A stretch of 63,530 nucleotides of DNA, from the NCBI GenBank assembly GCA_003222535.1, contig QHWJ01000331.1, forward strand, positions 1 to 63,530, given 5' to 3'. Each line of letters opens with the position of its first letter. Position 1 is the stretch's first letter. Positions 26,364-37,440 of this stretch are shown here, piece by piece. The DNA comes from Acidobacteriota bacterium. GTDB taxonomy: Bacteria > Acidobacteriota > Vicinamibacteria > Vicinamibacterales > CAVVIG01. The position numbers and the translations under genes were made by a program. Below the pieces are notes generated by a model. The model was not told the origin of the DNA, did not search any database, and saw only the letters and a list, made by a program, of their open reading frames with translations.

Positions 26364-27503
26364 CTAGTTCGTGAAACCCGTGTGCGAGAGCCCCGGCGTC
26401 AACTGCAGCGCGTTCGCGTAGTAGAGCTTCTTCAGCACCGGATCGGGCAGGCCGATGCCGTAGAGCTTCCAGAACGCGTGATAGTCCCGGTAATAGTCGA
26501 AATACTCGTCGTTGGTCTCGAACACCCGCCAGTAATACGGATACTCGTCGGGCTGATAGCTGTCCTTCCCGAACAGAATCCGATCCTGATACTTGATGAA
26601 GAACTCGTGCGCGGCCCTGGGCTGGCGGCCGAAGTCGTACAGGACCGCCGCCACGTCGTAATAGACATTCGGGTTCTGATCGAGCAGCTTGCCGGCCCGC
26701 GCCAGATCGTTCGCATGCCAGCCGAAATGCGCGAGGATGAACTTCGTAGTCGGATGCTTCCGGATCATGTTGTTGCGCTCGGTCATGAGCTGCTCGAAGC
26801 GCACGCCTTCCTGATGCCGGCGATCCTGATAGAGCGACAGCTCGAGCCATCGCTCGTTCCTGTAATCGAGCGGCTCGAAGAAAGCCGCCGGCTCGCCGAC
26901 GTGGATGAGGACGGGTACGTTCAGCCGCGCGCACGTCTCCCAGATCGGATCCAGCTCGGCGTCGTCGACCGGCAGACGGCTGCCGTTCGCCTTTCTCACG
27001 AACATCCCGAGATCCTTGAAGATCTTCAACCCCATCGCGCCGGCCTTGATGTCCTGCTCGAGCTGCCTGGCCGCCTGCGCGCCAAATCCCGGACCGACGT
27101 CCCGGAAGCTGACGTTGGCGAAGAGCACCATCCGGTCCTTGTACTTGCTGGCGCGGAGCGCGTCGATGCCCTGCCGAAGGCGGTCGGCGGACGAGCCGCT
27201 CAAGTTGACGAGGATCTGAAGATTGTTCGCCTGCATCCCTTTCATCACGCGGTCGTACTCGGCCGGGGAGATCGGGGTCGGCTGATGGCTGTGAATATCG
27301 ATCACCGGAAACCTGGCGCGCGGCACCTGGTGCTCCGGCACGATGAGCTGCGATTTGGGCTTGTACTCGCGAATCGTCGGCGGCTTGAATTCCGGCTGCC
27401 GTCCTTCAGCTGGCCGCGGATGAATCTGACCAGGCGGCTGCCGGGCGACCAGAAGCGGTACTGCAAGGCTGGCGATAAGCAGCGTGAAGAGGCGTCGTTT
27501 CAT
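26364..27503 (-). CDS. Exported amidohydrolase (amidohydrolase_2/ACMSD-like)
   Basis: The start at 27503 gives a short signal peptide (MKRRLFTLLIASLAVPLLVA). The metal-binding start of the barrel is PVIDIHSHQP. Further family features are LIHVGEPAAFFEP, KFILAHFGWHANDLARAGKLL and a late KDSY aspartate in FGKDSYQPDE. It is a TIM-barrel metal hydrolase or decarboxylase of the PF04909 type. The substrate is unknown and a periplasmic location is inferred from the signal. Confidence 0.75.
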   Translation of the reverse strand: MKRRLFTLLIASLAVPLLVARQPPGQIHPRPAEGRQPEFKPPTIREYKPKSQLIVPEHQVPRARFPVIDIHSHQPTPISPAEYDRVMKGMQANNLQILVNLSGSSADRLRQGIDALRASKYKDRMVLFANVSFRDVGPGFGAQAARQLEQDIKAGAMGLKIFKDLGMFVRKANGSRLPVDDAELDPIWETCARLNVPVLIHVGEPAAFFEPLDYRNERWLELSLYQDRRHQEGVRFEQLMTERNNMIRKHPTTKFILAHFGWHANDLARAGKLLDQNPNVYYDVAAVLYDFGRQPRAAHEFFIKYQDRILFGKDSYQPDEYPYYWRVFETNDEYFDYYRDYHAFWKLYGIGLPDPVLKKLYYANALQLTPGLSHTGFTN

Positions 27504-27548
27504 AGAAGTCTGAAGTCTGAAGTCTGAAGTCTGAGAAATGAAGTCTGA
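27504..27548. repeat. Tandem GAAGTCT heptamer array
   Basis: Four direct copies of GAAGTCTGA-type units, then a fifth after a short gap, lie between the amidohydrolase start and the 3' end of RNase P RNA. They are the same units as the inverted array at 24357-24438, here without the inverted arm. Confidence 0.75.
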
Positions 27549-27556
27549 AAAAAGAT

Positions 27557-28044
27557 CGCAGCGAGCCGTAAGCCGAATTCTGTGCCCGCCTTCGCCCTTT
27601 CGGGCTACGGCGGCTGACGACCATTCCTCTAGCCTGGCCATTGCTGGCGAGATCAAGCGACCTACCCGGAGACTTGGACGGGCCGTCCAACCAGCGGTGA
27701 GCCGCTGGGCGCCTCCCTATTTGGTCTTGCTCCGTGCGGGGTTTTGCCTGCCACCCGTGTTACCACGAGCGCGGTGCGCTCTTACCGCACCTTTTCACCC
27801 TTACCTCAACCGGCACGGCTGAAGCCGTGCCCTACGTACGGAGGGCGGCCCTTTACGGCTGCCGTCGGAGTACGTAGGGCGGCCCTTTAGGGCTGCCGTC
27901 TGAGGCGGTATATTTTCTGTGCCACTGTCCTTCAGGTTGCCCTGACCGGGCGTTAGCCGGCGCACTGCCCTGCGGAGTTCGGACTTTCCTCCCCGCCTTC
28001 GCGCCTTGCGGCGCTACGGCGCGGCGGCCGTCTGGCTCACTGCG
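27557..28044 (-). ncRNA. rnpB: RNase P RNA, bacterial class A, with an enlarged P12 region
   Basis: Diagnostic segments are present in order on the minus strand: 5' CGCAGUGAGCC pairing with 3' GGCUCGCUGCG (P1), GAGGAAAGUCCG, CAGUG-CACAGA, GGUAAGGGUGAAA, GCGGUAAGAGCGCACCGC, GGUAACACGGGUGGCA, CGGAGCAAGACCAAAUAGGG, and the terminal GAAUUCGGCUUACGG. It is the catalytic RNA that removes tRNA 5' leaders. The region between ACCGCC and GGUAAGGGUG (27814-27905, P12) holds tandem REP-like units instead of the usual short hairpin, making the RNA about 488 nt. Confidence 0.95.
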
Positions 28045-28059
28045 AAGTAATGATTGTAC

Positions 28060-28294
28060 ACGCTCGGCTAAAGCCTTCGCGCTCCACAGAGTCTTCGCGC
28101 TCCGCGCAGCCTGCGCACTCCGCACCACGAGCCTTCGCCCTCCGTACCAGTTTTCGCGCTCCGTACCAGCCGTTCGCGACGCACCAGCCTCGCCCTCAGC
28201 ACCAGCCCCACCCGATCAACTGCCCACTTGCCTACCCGACCTATCCGACCTATCCGACCCTACCGACCCACCTGCCCTACCCGACCCACCCGTC
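28060..28294. repeat. Low-complexity imperfect tandem repeats (TTCGCGCTCCG and CTATCCGACC types)
   Basis: Between rnpB and the response regulator, 28069-28190 consists of degenerate CTTCGCGCTCCGYA units. 28225-28294 consists of CCTATCCGACC/CCTACCCGACC/CACCCGTCC units. Similar TAGGTCGG and CCTGACCCAC strings occur at 11655-11678 and 45275-45310. No gene is visible here. Confidence 0.65.
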
Positions 28295-29683
28295 CTACCC
28301 GTCCGTTTCCTGACTGATCTGGTACTGCTCCAGCTTCTTGTACAAGTTGCTGCGGGGCGTGCCGATCACTTCGGCGGTCTTCGAGATGTTCCAGCCGTTT
28401 TCGCGGAGCTTGCCGACCAGAAACATGCGCTCCGCGTTCTCCTTGAACTCGCGCAGCGTCCCCAGTTTCGCCGCGTCGCCGTCGCCGGCCGCCGCCGTGC
28501 TCCTCCCGCCGCCCGAGGGCGACCGCACGCTGTCGGGCAGATCCGGCAGATCGATCGTGTCGGCGCCGGTCATGATGATCAGCCGCTCGACGGTGTTGCG
28601 AAGCTCGCGGATGTTGCCCTTCCACCGGTAGCGGCCGAGCGCGTCGAGCGCCGCCTGCGTAATCCGCTTCGGCCGCACGTTGTTCTCGCGGCTGAACGAA
28701 TCGACGTAATGGCGGACCAGCTGCGCGATGTCCTCGGGGCGCTCGCGCAGCGGCGGCACCTGAATCGGGATCACGGCGAGCCGGAAATACAGATCCTCGC
28801 GGAAATGCCCTTTCTCGATCTCTTCCTCGAGGTTCTTGTTCGTCGCGGCGATCACCCGCACATCCACCTTGATCGTGCGCGCCGATCCCAGGCGCTCGAC
28901 CTCGCCTTCCTGGAGCACGCGCAGCACCTTGGCCTGCGTCTTCGCGCTCATGTCGCCGACTTCGTCGAGGAAGATGGTGCCGCGATCGGCCTGCTCGAAC
29001 TTGCCGACCTGCTTCTCGGTGGCGCCCGTGAACGATCCCTTCTCGTGCCCGAACAGCTCGGACTCGATCAGCTCCTCGGGGATGGCGGCGCAGTTCACTT
29101 GCACGAACCGCTCGCGGCTGCGCAGGCTGTTGCGATGGATGGTCCGCGCGACGAGCTCCTTGCCGACGCCGCTCTCTCCCTGAATCAGCACGGTCGCGTT
29201 GGTCGGCGCGGCGCGCGCGACCGCCGCCATCACCTGCCTGAGCCCGGCGCTCTCCCCGATCATCTGGTGCCGGACTTCGACCGCCTTTTTCAGCGTCCTG
29301 TTCTCGTCTCGGAGCTGACGCGAGTCGAGCGCGTTGCGGAGGCTGACGAGCACGCGCTCGCTCGCGAACGGCTTCTCGATGAAGTCGAACGCGCCTTTCT
29401 TGGTCGCCTCGACCGCCGTGCTGATGGTGCCGTGGCCGGACACGACCACGACCGGTAGCGACTCGTTCATGTTCCGCAGGCGCTCGAGCACCTCGATGCC
29501 GTCCATGCCGGGCATCTTCACGTCGAGCAGCACCAGGTCGGGCGCCTCGCGCTCGGCCAGCGTGAGCCCTTCCTGGCCCGTGGCCGCGCCGATGAACTCG
29601 TAGCCCTCGTATTCGAGGGTCATCCGCAGCGAGTCGCGAATGGCCGACTCGTCGTCTATGACCAAGATGCGTGACTTGGGCAT
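28295..29683 (-). CDS. Sigma-54-dependent response regulator (NtrC family)
   Basis: The start at 29683 begins the receiver domain directly: ILVIDDESAIRDSLR, phospho-acceptor Asp54 in LVLLDVKMPG and the KPF lysine. The central AAA+ domain has Walker A GESGVGKE, the sigma-54 contact GAFTGA-type loop (GSFTGAT), GTIFLDEVGDMS, and the arginine region HFREDLYFRLAVIPI. The C-terminus has a Fis-like HTH (NISKTAEVIGTPRSNLYKKL). It activates sigma-54 promoters when phosphorylated. The cognate kinase is not adjacent. Confidence 0.93.
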   Translation of the reverse strand: MPKSRILVIDDESAIRDSLRMTLEYEGYEFIGAATGQEGLTLAEREAPDLVLLDVKMPGMDGIEVLERLRNMNESLPVVVVSGHGTISTAVEATKKGAFDFIEKPFASERVLVSLRNALDSRQLRDENRTLKKAVEVRHQMIGESAGLRQVMAAVARAAPTNATVLIQGESGVGKELVARTIHRNSLRSRERFVQVNCAAIPEELIESELFGHEKGSFTGATEKQVGKFEQADRGTIFLDEVGDMSAKTQAKVLRVLQEGEVERLGSARTIKVDVRVIAATNKNLEEEIEKGHFREDLYFRLAVIPIQVPPLRERPEDIAQLVRHYVDSFSRENNVRPKRITQAALDALGRYRWKGNIRELRNTVERLIIMTGADTIDLPDLPDSVRSPSGGGRSTAAAGDGDAAKLGTLREFKENAERMFLVGKLRENGWNISKTAEVIGTPRSNLYKKLEQYQISQETDG

Positions 29684-29724
29684 TAGAAGCGATCTCATCC
29701 AGCCGATGTGAGGCGAGGTCCCGG

Positions 29725-29880
29725 GTCCCGGGTTCCTGGTGCCTGGTCCGTTCCTGGTCCGCAGTCCGTGGTCCGTCCCTGGTCCCCGTCCGTGGTCGAC
29801 GCACGAAGAACCGCGGACCTTGGACGGACTGAGAACTGAGGGCGGACCGGGCACAAAGGACGAAGGATCAAGGACACTAG
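29725..29880. repeat. Degenerate GGTCC-rich repeats (CTGGTCCGT type)
   Basis: The gap between the response regulator and the HtrA gene is packed with CCTGGTCC, CAGTCCGTGGTCC and CCGTGGTCGACG-type units and a partly complementary CGGACCTTGGACGGACTG stretch, which could fold back. No protein-like reading and no RNA family is recognised. Confidence 0.5.
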
Positions 29881-31403
29881 CGGCCCTCGACCCGGATCGT
29901 TTTCAACTGACGCTGGTCGAGGTCCGGGGTGTAGAGGAAGAGCGTGAGGATGTCGCCGGGGCGCACCGCGCGGGCGATGCGGCGGTACTCGGCCACGGAT
30001 TCGACGCGCTGACGGTTGATCTCGATGAGCACCGTGCCGCGCTCGATGCCTCCGTCGAACGACGAGCTCATGGGCTCGACGCGGGTGATGAGCACGCCCT
30101 TGATGCCCCGGGGCACCTCGAGGCGTTCGGCGGTCTGCCGATCGAGATCGCGCACGTTGAGCCCCAGCACGAGGGTGTCTGGACCGCTCTTCCCCCGCTC
30201 GGGCGTCTGCGGCGCCGGGTCGCCCGTGTCCTGGCGATCGCGCGCGGGCCGCTCGGCCAGCTTGACGGTGACCGTCTGGTCGTGGCCGTCGCGGACCAGC
30301 CGGAGGCGCGCCGCCGATCCGGGCGCCCGCGCGGAGATCTCGCGGATGAGCTGGTCGTCGCTGGCAATCGCCCGGTCGTCGAGCGACGTGATGATGTCGT
30401 ACGGCCGCAGGCCGGCGCGGTCTGCCGGCGACCCCGCGGTGATGTCCTGCACGAGCGCGCCGTGATCGACGGTCAGTTTCAGCGAGCGCTCGAGATCCGC
30501 GTCCACGTCGCGCAGGCCGACGCCCATGTAGCCGCGGCTCACGCGCCCGCGCGCCCGCAGCTGCGGCAGCGCCGAACTGGCGCCGTTGATCGGCACCGCA
30601 AAGCCGATGCTGCTCGCGCGCGAGCTGATCGCGGCGTTGATGCCGATCACCTCGCCGCGCGAATTGATCAACGGTCCGCCGCTGTTGCCGAAGTTGATCG
30701 CGGCGTCGGTCTGAATGTAGTTGTCGAGGCTCTTGTCGAACAGCTTCCGTCCCAGGAAGCTGATGACGCCGACGGTGACCGAGTGCTCGTAGCCCAGCGG
30801 GTTGCCGATCGCGCAGACCCACTCGCCCATCCGCAGCGTCGACGAGTCGCCGAGCGGCGCCACCGGCAGGCCATTCTCGCCGTCCACCTTGATCAGCGCG
30901 ATGTCGGTGTCCGCGTCCGAGCCGACCAGTCGTGCGCGCACCGTGCGGCCGTCCGAGAGCTTCACCGTGATGCGCTCGGCGCGATCGACGACGTGGTGGT
31001 TCGTGAGGATGCTGCCGTCGGCGTCGATGATGAAGCCGCTGCCGGCGCCGCGGCGCGGCGCGTCGCGGTCGCGAGGCGCGCCGAAGTCGAACGGCCCGTC
31101 GAACGGATCCGGCGAATCGGGCGCGGCCGTCCGGCCCCGGCGCCTCCGCGCGTCCCGTCCCCTCGACGTCGTATCGATGTTGACGACGGCCGGGTTGATG
31201 CGTTCGACGACATCGGCGAAGTTGACGAGCGTGGCCGCCCCTGGTGCGACGGCCCCGCGTGAACCGGGCCGGCCCCGAGCGGCCTTTGCCGGCGCGCCGG
31301 CCGTGACCGCGGAACGGGCCACGCCGCCGGCAAGGATGGCGCCGACGAGGAAGGCGACGATCACGGCCAGCGAGACGGTGACGAGCGTGAAGCGCTTGGA
31401 CAT
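29877..31403 (-). CDS. HtrA/DegQ-type periplasmic serine protease with two PDZ domains
   Basis: It encodes 508 residues with an N-terminal membrane anchor (FTLVTVSLAVIVAFLVGAILAGGVA). The catalytic triad is visible as His137 (TNHHVV), Asp167 (DTDIAL) and Ser241 (FGNSGGPL). PDZ1 is about 275-365 (SRGYMGVGLRDVD, DITAGSPADRAGLRPYDIITSLD) and PDZ2 about 400-500 (VLITRVEPMSSSFDGGIERGTVLIEINRQRV). A basic linker (RGRDARRRRGR) and Asp/Pro-rich loop precede the protease domain. It degrades or refolds damaged envelope proteins. Confidence 0.93.
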   Translation of the reverse strand: MSKRFTLVTVSLAVIVAFLVGAILAGGVARSAVTAGAPAKAARGRPGSRGAVAPGAATLVNFADVVERINPAVVNIDTTSRGRDARRRRGRTAAPDSPDPFDGPFDFGAPRDRDAPRRGAGSGFIIDADGSILTNHHVVDRAERITVKLSDGRTVRARLVGSDADTDIALIKVDGENGLPVAPLGDSSTLRMGEWVCAIGNPLGYEHSVTVGVISFLGRKLFDKSLDNYIQTDAAINFGNSGGPLINSRGEVIGINAAISSRASSIGFAVPINGASSALPQLRARGRVSRGYMGVGLRDVDADLERSLKLTVDHGALVQDITAGSPADRAGLRPYDIITSLDDRAIASDDQLIREISARAPGSAARLRLVRDGHDQTVTVKLAERPARDRQDTGDPAPQTPERGKSGPDTLVLGLNVRDLDRQTAERLEVPRGIKGVLITRVEPMSSSFDGGIERGTVLIEINRQRVESVAEYRRIARAVRPGDILTLFLYTPDLDQRQLKTIRVEGR

Positions 31404-31430
31404 AGCGTCAGGCAGACGTGAAGGTGTCCG

Positions 31431-33604
<2,174 letters not shown>

Positions 33605-34144
33605 CTACCTCGGCCCGCCGAGCAGCTCGCCGGCGACCCTGGCGAACGCGCGGTACGCAGGCTGGCCGAACAGGACGAGCCGGACGCGACAAAGCGACGC
33701 GCAGGAAGGCGCCTTGACACGGATGGCTTCGATCATGATGCGCGCGCACTCGTCGAGCGGGAAGCCACCCACGCCGGTGCCGAGCGCGGGGAACGCGATC
33801 GACGTGAGCTGATGGGCCTCCGCGATCTCCAGCGCGCCGCGGGTCGCGCGGTCGATGACCGCCGCAGACGTCCGCAGATCCTGGCCCATGACGGCCGCGT
33901 GGATCACATGCCGCGCCGGCAGCCGGCCGCCCGGCGTGATGACGCACCCGCCCGGCTCGACCGGCCCCTGCGCCATCGCGTCCGCTTCGATCTGCTGGCC
34001 GCCGCGGGCCTTGAGCGCGCCGGCGACTCCCGATCCCATCCAGAACACGCTGTTGGCGGCGTTGACAACGGCGTCCAGGGGTTCGGCGGCGATGTCGCCG
34101 TCGGCGATTTCAAGCGTGAGCGGCGGGAGGCCGAACGAGATCAT
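33605..34144 (-). CDS. Macrodomain protein (ADP-ribose binding / O-acetyl-ADP-ribose deacetylase type)
   Basis: It encodes 179 residues forming a single macrodomain: LEIADGDIAAEPLDAVVNAANS, then GSGVAGALKARGG (the loop around the distal ribose) and FPALGTGVGGFPLDECARIM (phosphate-binding loop). Such proteins hydrolyse O-acetyl-ADP-ribose or remove ADP-ribose from proteins and nucleic acids. No ADP-ribosyltransferase is in the neighbourhood. It is separated from the polyprenyl synthase by a repeat array. Confidence 0.85.
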   Translation of the reverse strand: MISFGLPPLTLEIADGDIAAEPLDAVVNAANSVFWMGSGVAGALKARGGQQIEADAMAQGPVEPGGCVITPGGRLPARHVIHAAVMGQDLRTSAAVIDRATRGALEIAEAHQLTSIAFPALGTGVGGFPLDECARIMIEAIRVKAPSCASLCRVRLVLFGQPAYRAFARVAGELLGGPR

Positions 34145-34149
34145 GAGAG

Positions 34150-34262
34150 TGCTGATTGCAAATTGCTGATTGCAGATTGGATTTCAGATTGGCGGGATTT
34201 CAGATTGCCGCAATGAACCAATCAATCTGCCATCTGAAATCAGCAATCTGAAATCTCAGCGC
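34150..34262. repeat. CAATCTG/CAGATTG heptamer array with inverted arm
   Basis: TTGCAGATTGGATTTCAGAT and further CAGATT units (34153-34210) are mirrored by CAATCTGCCATCTG, AATCAGCAATCTGAAATCT units (34224-34257). It has the same design as the GAAGTCT array but a different heptamer. A single CAATCTGCAATCTGAAG copy is also at 5837-5853. Confidence 0.7.
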
Positions 34263-34269
34263 GGAGCGT

Positions 34270-35262
34270 CTACCGGTCACGCGACAGCACGTAATCGGGC
34301 AGCGCGAGCAGAGCGTCGCGCTCCGAGCCGGGCGGAAACGCGTAGAGCGGTTTCTTCGAGCGCTCGGCGAAGTCGACCGCGCGGCGGTACGCGTAATCGA
34401 TCGACGCATGTTCCTTGAGACATCGCAGGAGATCGTGCCACTGCTCGGGCGTCACGCTGCGCGACGAGATGATGTCGCGCACGATCTGCGGACCGGCGCC
34501 GCCGCTCGAATGCTGTTGCAGGTGGATGAGCGGCAGCGTCACCTTGCCTTCGCGCAGGTCGCTGCCGATCGGCTTGCCCACCGCCACGGCGTCGCCGGTG
34601 AAGTCGAGCAGGTCGTCGACGATCTGGAACGCCATGCCGAGGTTGAACCCGTACTCGCGCAGCGCCTGCTCCTGCTCGTTCGAGACCGTGCCGAGCATGC
34701 CGCCGATCTGCGCGCAACCCCCGAAGAGATACGCCGTCTTCCGGCGCATGATGTCGAAGTGCTCATCCTCGGTGATGTCCGCGTCGCCGTTCTTGGTGAG
34801 CTGATAGAGCTCGCCTTCGATCATCCGCAGCGTGACATCGCACAGCAGCCGGATGATCTCCAGCTCGTCGTGCGTCAGCGCCAGCGCCATCGACTTGATA
34901 TACAGGTAGTCGCCGAGGAGCACGGTGATGTCGTTGCCCCAGCGCGAGTGCACGGCGAGCCGGCCGCGGCGCAGGTGCGAGTCGTCGATGATGTCGTCGT
35001 GAACGAGCGTGGCGGTATGGATGAACTCGACGACGGCCGCGTAGAGGATCGAGCGGTCGCCCTCGTAGCCTGCCAGACGGGAGGCCATCAGCAGCACGGC
35101 GGGACGAATCCGCTTGCCGCCGCTCGTCTGGATGTATTGCCCGATCTTGGGGATGAGCTCCACCTGCGACTGGACGTGGCGGACGAACTCGCGGTCCACC
35201 TTCTCGAGGTCGGCGCGGATCGGCTCGAAGATCTGCGACAGGGCGAGCGACGATTTTTCCAC
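34270..35262 (-). CDS. Polyprenyl diphosphate synthase (trans-isoprenyl)
   Basis: It encodes 330 residues with both Asp-rich motifs: HDDIIDDS (88-95) and VDDLLDFTGD. GGKRIRP binds the isopentenyl diphosphate. Overall it resembles the octaprenyl/heptaprenyl synthases (IspB/HepT) that make quinone side chains. The product chain length cannot be read reliably. It is followed on the same strand by the macrodomain gene and preceded, 21 bp away, by tatD. Confidence 0.9.
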   Translation of the reverse strand: MEKSSLALSQIFEPIRADLEKVDREFVRHVQSQVELIPKIGQYIQTSGGKRIRPAVLLMASRLAGYEGDRSILYAAVVEFIHTATLVHDDIIDDSHLRRGRLAVHSRWGNDITVLLGDYLYIKSMALALTHDELEIIRLLCDVTLRMIEGELYQLTKNGDADITEDEHFDIMRRKTAYLFGGCAQIGGMLGTVSNEQEQALREYGFNLGMAFQIVDDLLDFTGDAVAVGKPIGSDLREGKVTLPLIHLQQHSSGGAGPQIVRDIISSRSVTPEQWHDLLRCLKEHASIDYAYRRAVDFAERSKKPLYAFPPGSERDALLALPDYVLSRDR

Positions 35263-35283
35263 AGCCTTCGGCTCGAAACTTTA

Positions 35284-36063
35284 TCACGGCCGGAACAGGG
35301 TGTGAAAGTTCGACGTCGTGCGCTCGGCCAGGTCGCTGTCCGGCATCTGGTGGATGTCGGCGAGGGCCGCGACCACGCGCGCGACGTACGCCGGCTCGTT
35401 CCGCTTGCCGCGGTAGGGGACCGGTGCAAGAAACGGGCTGTCGGTCTCAGTCAGCAGACGATCCAGCGGCACGCGGCGGGCGGTCTGCCGCAACGGCGCC
35501 GCTTTCGGAAAGGTAATAATCCCGGCCAGCGAGACGAAGAAGCCGAGGGCCAGGCCCGCGTCCGCCAGGGCATCATTTCCCGTGAAACAGTGCAGGACGC
35601 CTCGCACCTCTCCTCCGCCCTCGTCGCGCAGGATCGCGATCGTGTCCTCGTCGGCCTCGCGGGTGTGGATGACGACGGGCCGCTGCAGTTCCCGGGCGAG
35701 CCGGATCTGCGCGCGGAAGACCGCCTGCTGGACGTCGCGCGGGGAGAAGTCGTAGTGGTAGTCGAGGCCGATCTCACCCACGGCGCGGGCGGAGGACGTC
35801 ACCGTATATTGCTCGCGCACGATCGTGGCGGCGCGCTGCGGATCGTCCGCGAACTCGTGGGCCTGGTGCGGATGTACGCCAATGGCAAACCGAACGTCCG
35901 GCCACAGCGCTTGGACTTTCACGGCTTGCGCCGCCTCTTTCGGGTTCCCCGCCTCGAGGATGATCAGCGCGCGCTCGAGGTCTGCCTCCCTCGCGCGGTC
36001 GACCACCTGCTCGAGATCGCTCGCAAACGTTTCATCGGCGAGGTGGCAGTGACTATCGATCAC
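35284..36063 (-). CDS. tatD: TatD family metal-dependent hydrolase (DNase)
   Basis: It encodes 259 residues. The TatD start MIDSHCHLADETF carries HxH, with FAIGVHPHQAHEF, VGEIGLDYHYD, VIHTREADEDT, VLHCFTGN and a final TETDSPFLAPVP with the catalytic aspartate. The family members are 3'-5' exonucleases or deoxyribonucleases in DNA repair; YcfH-type assignment is equally possible. It is divergent from the sialidase-fold gene. Confidence 0.9.
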   Translation of the reverse strand: MIDSHCHLADETFASDLEQVVDRAREADLERALIILEAGNPKEAAQAVKVQALWPDVRFAIGVHPHQAHEFADDPQRAATIVREQYTVTSSARAVGEIGLDYHYDFSPRDVQQAVFRAQIRLARELQRPVVIHTREADEDTIAILRDEGGGEVRGVLHCFTGNDALADAGLALGFFVSLAGIITFPKAAPLRQTARRVPLDRLLTETDSPFLAPVPYRGKRNEPAYVARVVAALADIHQMPDSDLAERTTSNFHTLFRP

Positions 36064-36087
36064 ATCGCCATGGTAGCATCCGCACCG

Positions 36088-37440
36088 ATGCGACTCTTCC
36101 TGGCGCTGCTCGGGTCGTTCGCCGCGGCCAGTCTGGCCGGCGCGCAGACGGTCCGCATCGCGCCGCCCACCGAAGTGGCGCGCGAGACCGAGCCGCGCCG
36201 CTTTTCAGAGCCACATCTCGCCGTTCATCCCGGCAATCCGAATCACCTGCTTGCCGCCGCGTTCGTCCTGCCCGTCAGCGGAACATTGGACGAGATGAGG
36301 GCCGCCCAGCGCTGTGCGACCTTCGTATCCAGCGATGGCGGACACACCTGGAGGCGCCAGCTGTTTCCGTTCGTCGATTGCGCCGACCCGCAGGTCGCAG
36401 TTTTTCCGGACGGTCAGGCGGTGTTTCTGGCGCTCGCCGAGGTGCCCGGCGTGCTGCCGAAGCGCAGCAACTGGCTGTTCGCGGTCCACTCACCCGACGG
36501 CGGCGTCATGTGGGATGACGCGCCGACGGTCGTGGGCCGGCCCCACGACCACCCGGCGATCGCCGTCGATCTCACGTCGCCGGCACGGAAAGGCGTGCTG
36601 TACGTCACCACGCATCACGAGCCGCGCGATGAAAACGGCGAGCTCGTGACCAGCGTGTTCGTAGCGCGTTCGCGCGACAGCGGCAAGTCGTTCGACGATC
36701 CGACCACCCTGATTCCGAACAACCTGCACAACTTCGGCGAAATGCCGGCCGTGCTCACCGACGGCACCGTCGTCGCGTCGTTCGTTGACGATGCGACGGG
36801 CCGGCCGTATTTTCCGCGGCGGCGCGCCTGGGTCGTGCGCTCGTCCGACGGTGCGACGACTTTTTCGCCGCCGCTGTTCGTGAACGACGTCTGCGGCTCG
36901 CCTCCGAGCTTTCAGCTATCGGCGCTCGTCGCCGACACATCGGATGGCCCCTTCCGCGACCGTCTGTATTTCGCGTGCCGGCAAAGCGGCGGCGGATCAG
37001 TCGTCGTCACCGCGTCCGGCGATCGCGGCGACACCTGGAATCGGCCGGGCGTTGCCGTCGGCACGAGCCCGGTCAACGCCGATGCTCGCCGCGTCATGAC
37101 GATGGCCGTGAACAACAAGGGTGTCCTCGGCGTCCTCGTAGTCGAGCGTCGGGCGAAGACCGGCGACCAATGCCTGTCCGCCGACTTCTACGCTTCGCTC
37201 GACGGAGGGGCGAGCTTCACGCCGCCCGCGGAGGTATCGGCATCGTCGTGCGGCACATCTCCCGTGGACGCGATCGCGGAGCGCATGTTCCCCACCTATG
37301 GCGACTACTTCGGTCTGGTCACGAGTCCGGACGGCCGCTTCCGCGCGATGTGGCCGGAGATGCGCGACGGCCACTCGGTGCTGCTGACGACGGTCATCGA
37401 CGTGGACGGACGGGCGACAGCGCCTGCCGCGAAACACTGA
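36088..37440 (+). CDS. Exported sialidase-fold (BNR-repeat) protein
   Basis: The start at 36088 yields a signal peptide (MRLFLALLGSFAAASLAGAQ). Repeated Asp-box-like blocks (SSDGGHTW, SPDGGVMWDD, SRDSGKSF, SSDGATTFS, SGDRGDTW, SLDGGASF) mark a six-bladed propeller of the sialidase/exo-hydrolase superfamily. The catalytic Arg triad and Tyr/Glu pair of true sialidases are not obvious, so enzymatic activity is uncertain. Its 3' end overlaps the convergent adenosine deaminase-like gene by 47 bp. Confidence 0.7.
   Translation: MRLFLALLGSFAAASLAGAQTVRIAPPTEVARETEPRRFSEPHLAVHPGNPNHLLAAAFVLPVSGTLDEMRAAQRCATFVSSDGGHTWRRQLFPFVDCADPQVAVFPDGQAVFLALAEVPGVLPKRSNWLFAVHSPDGGVMWDDAPTVVGRPHDHPAIAVDLTSPARKGVLYVTTHHEPRDENGELVTSVFVARSRDSGKSFDDPTTLIPNNLHNFGEMPAVLTDGTVVASFVDDATGRPYFPRRRAWVVRSSDGATTFSPPLFVNDVCGSPPSFQLSALVADTSDGPFRDRLYFACRQSGGGSVVVTASGDRGDTWNRPGVAVGTSPVNADARRVMTMAVNNKGVLGVLVVERRAKTGDQCLSADFYASLDGGASFTPPAEVSASSCGTSPVDAIAERMFPTYGDYFGLVTSPDGRFRAMWPEMRDGHSVLLTTVIDVDGRATAPAAKH

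Noticed and set aside
34408-36087. Long plus-strand open frame upstream of the sialidase-fold gene
   Set aside because: It is antisense to polyprenyl synthase and tatD; the real gene starts with the signal peptide at 36088.
36088-37440. True sialidase
   Set aside because: Asp-boxes are clear but the catalytic arginine triad and Tyr/Glu pair could not be located, so only the fold is claimed.
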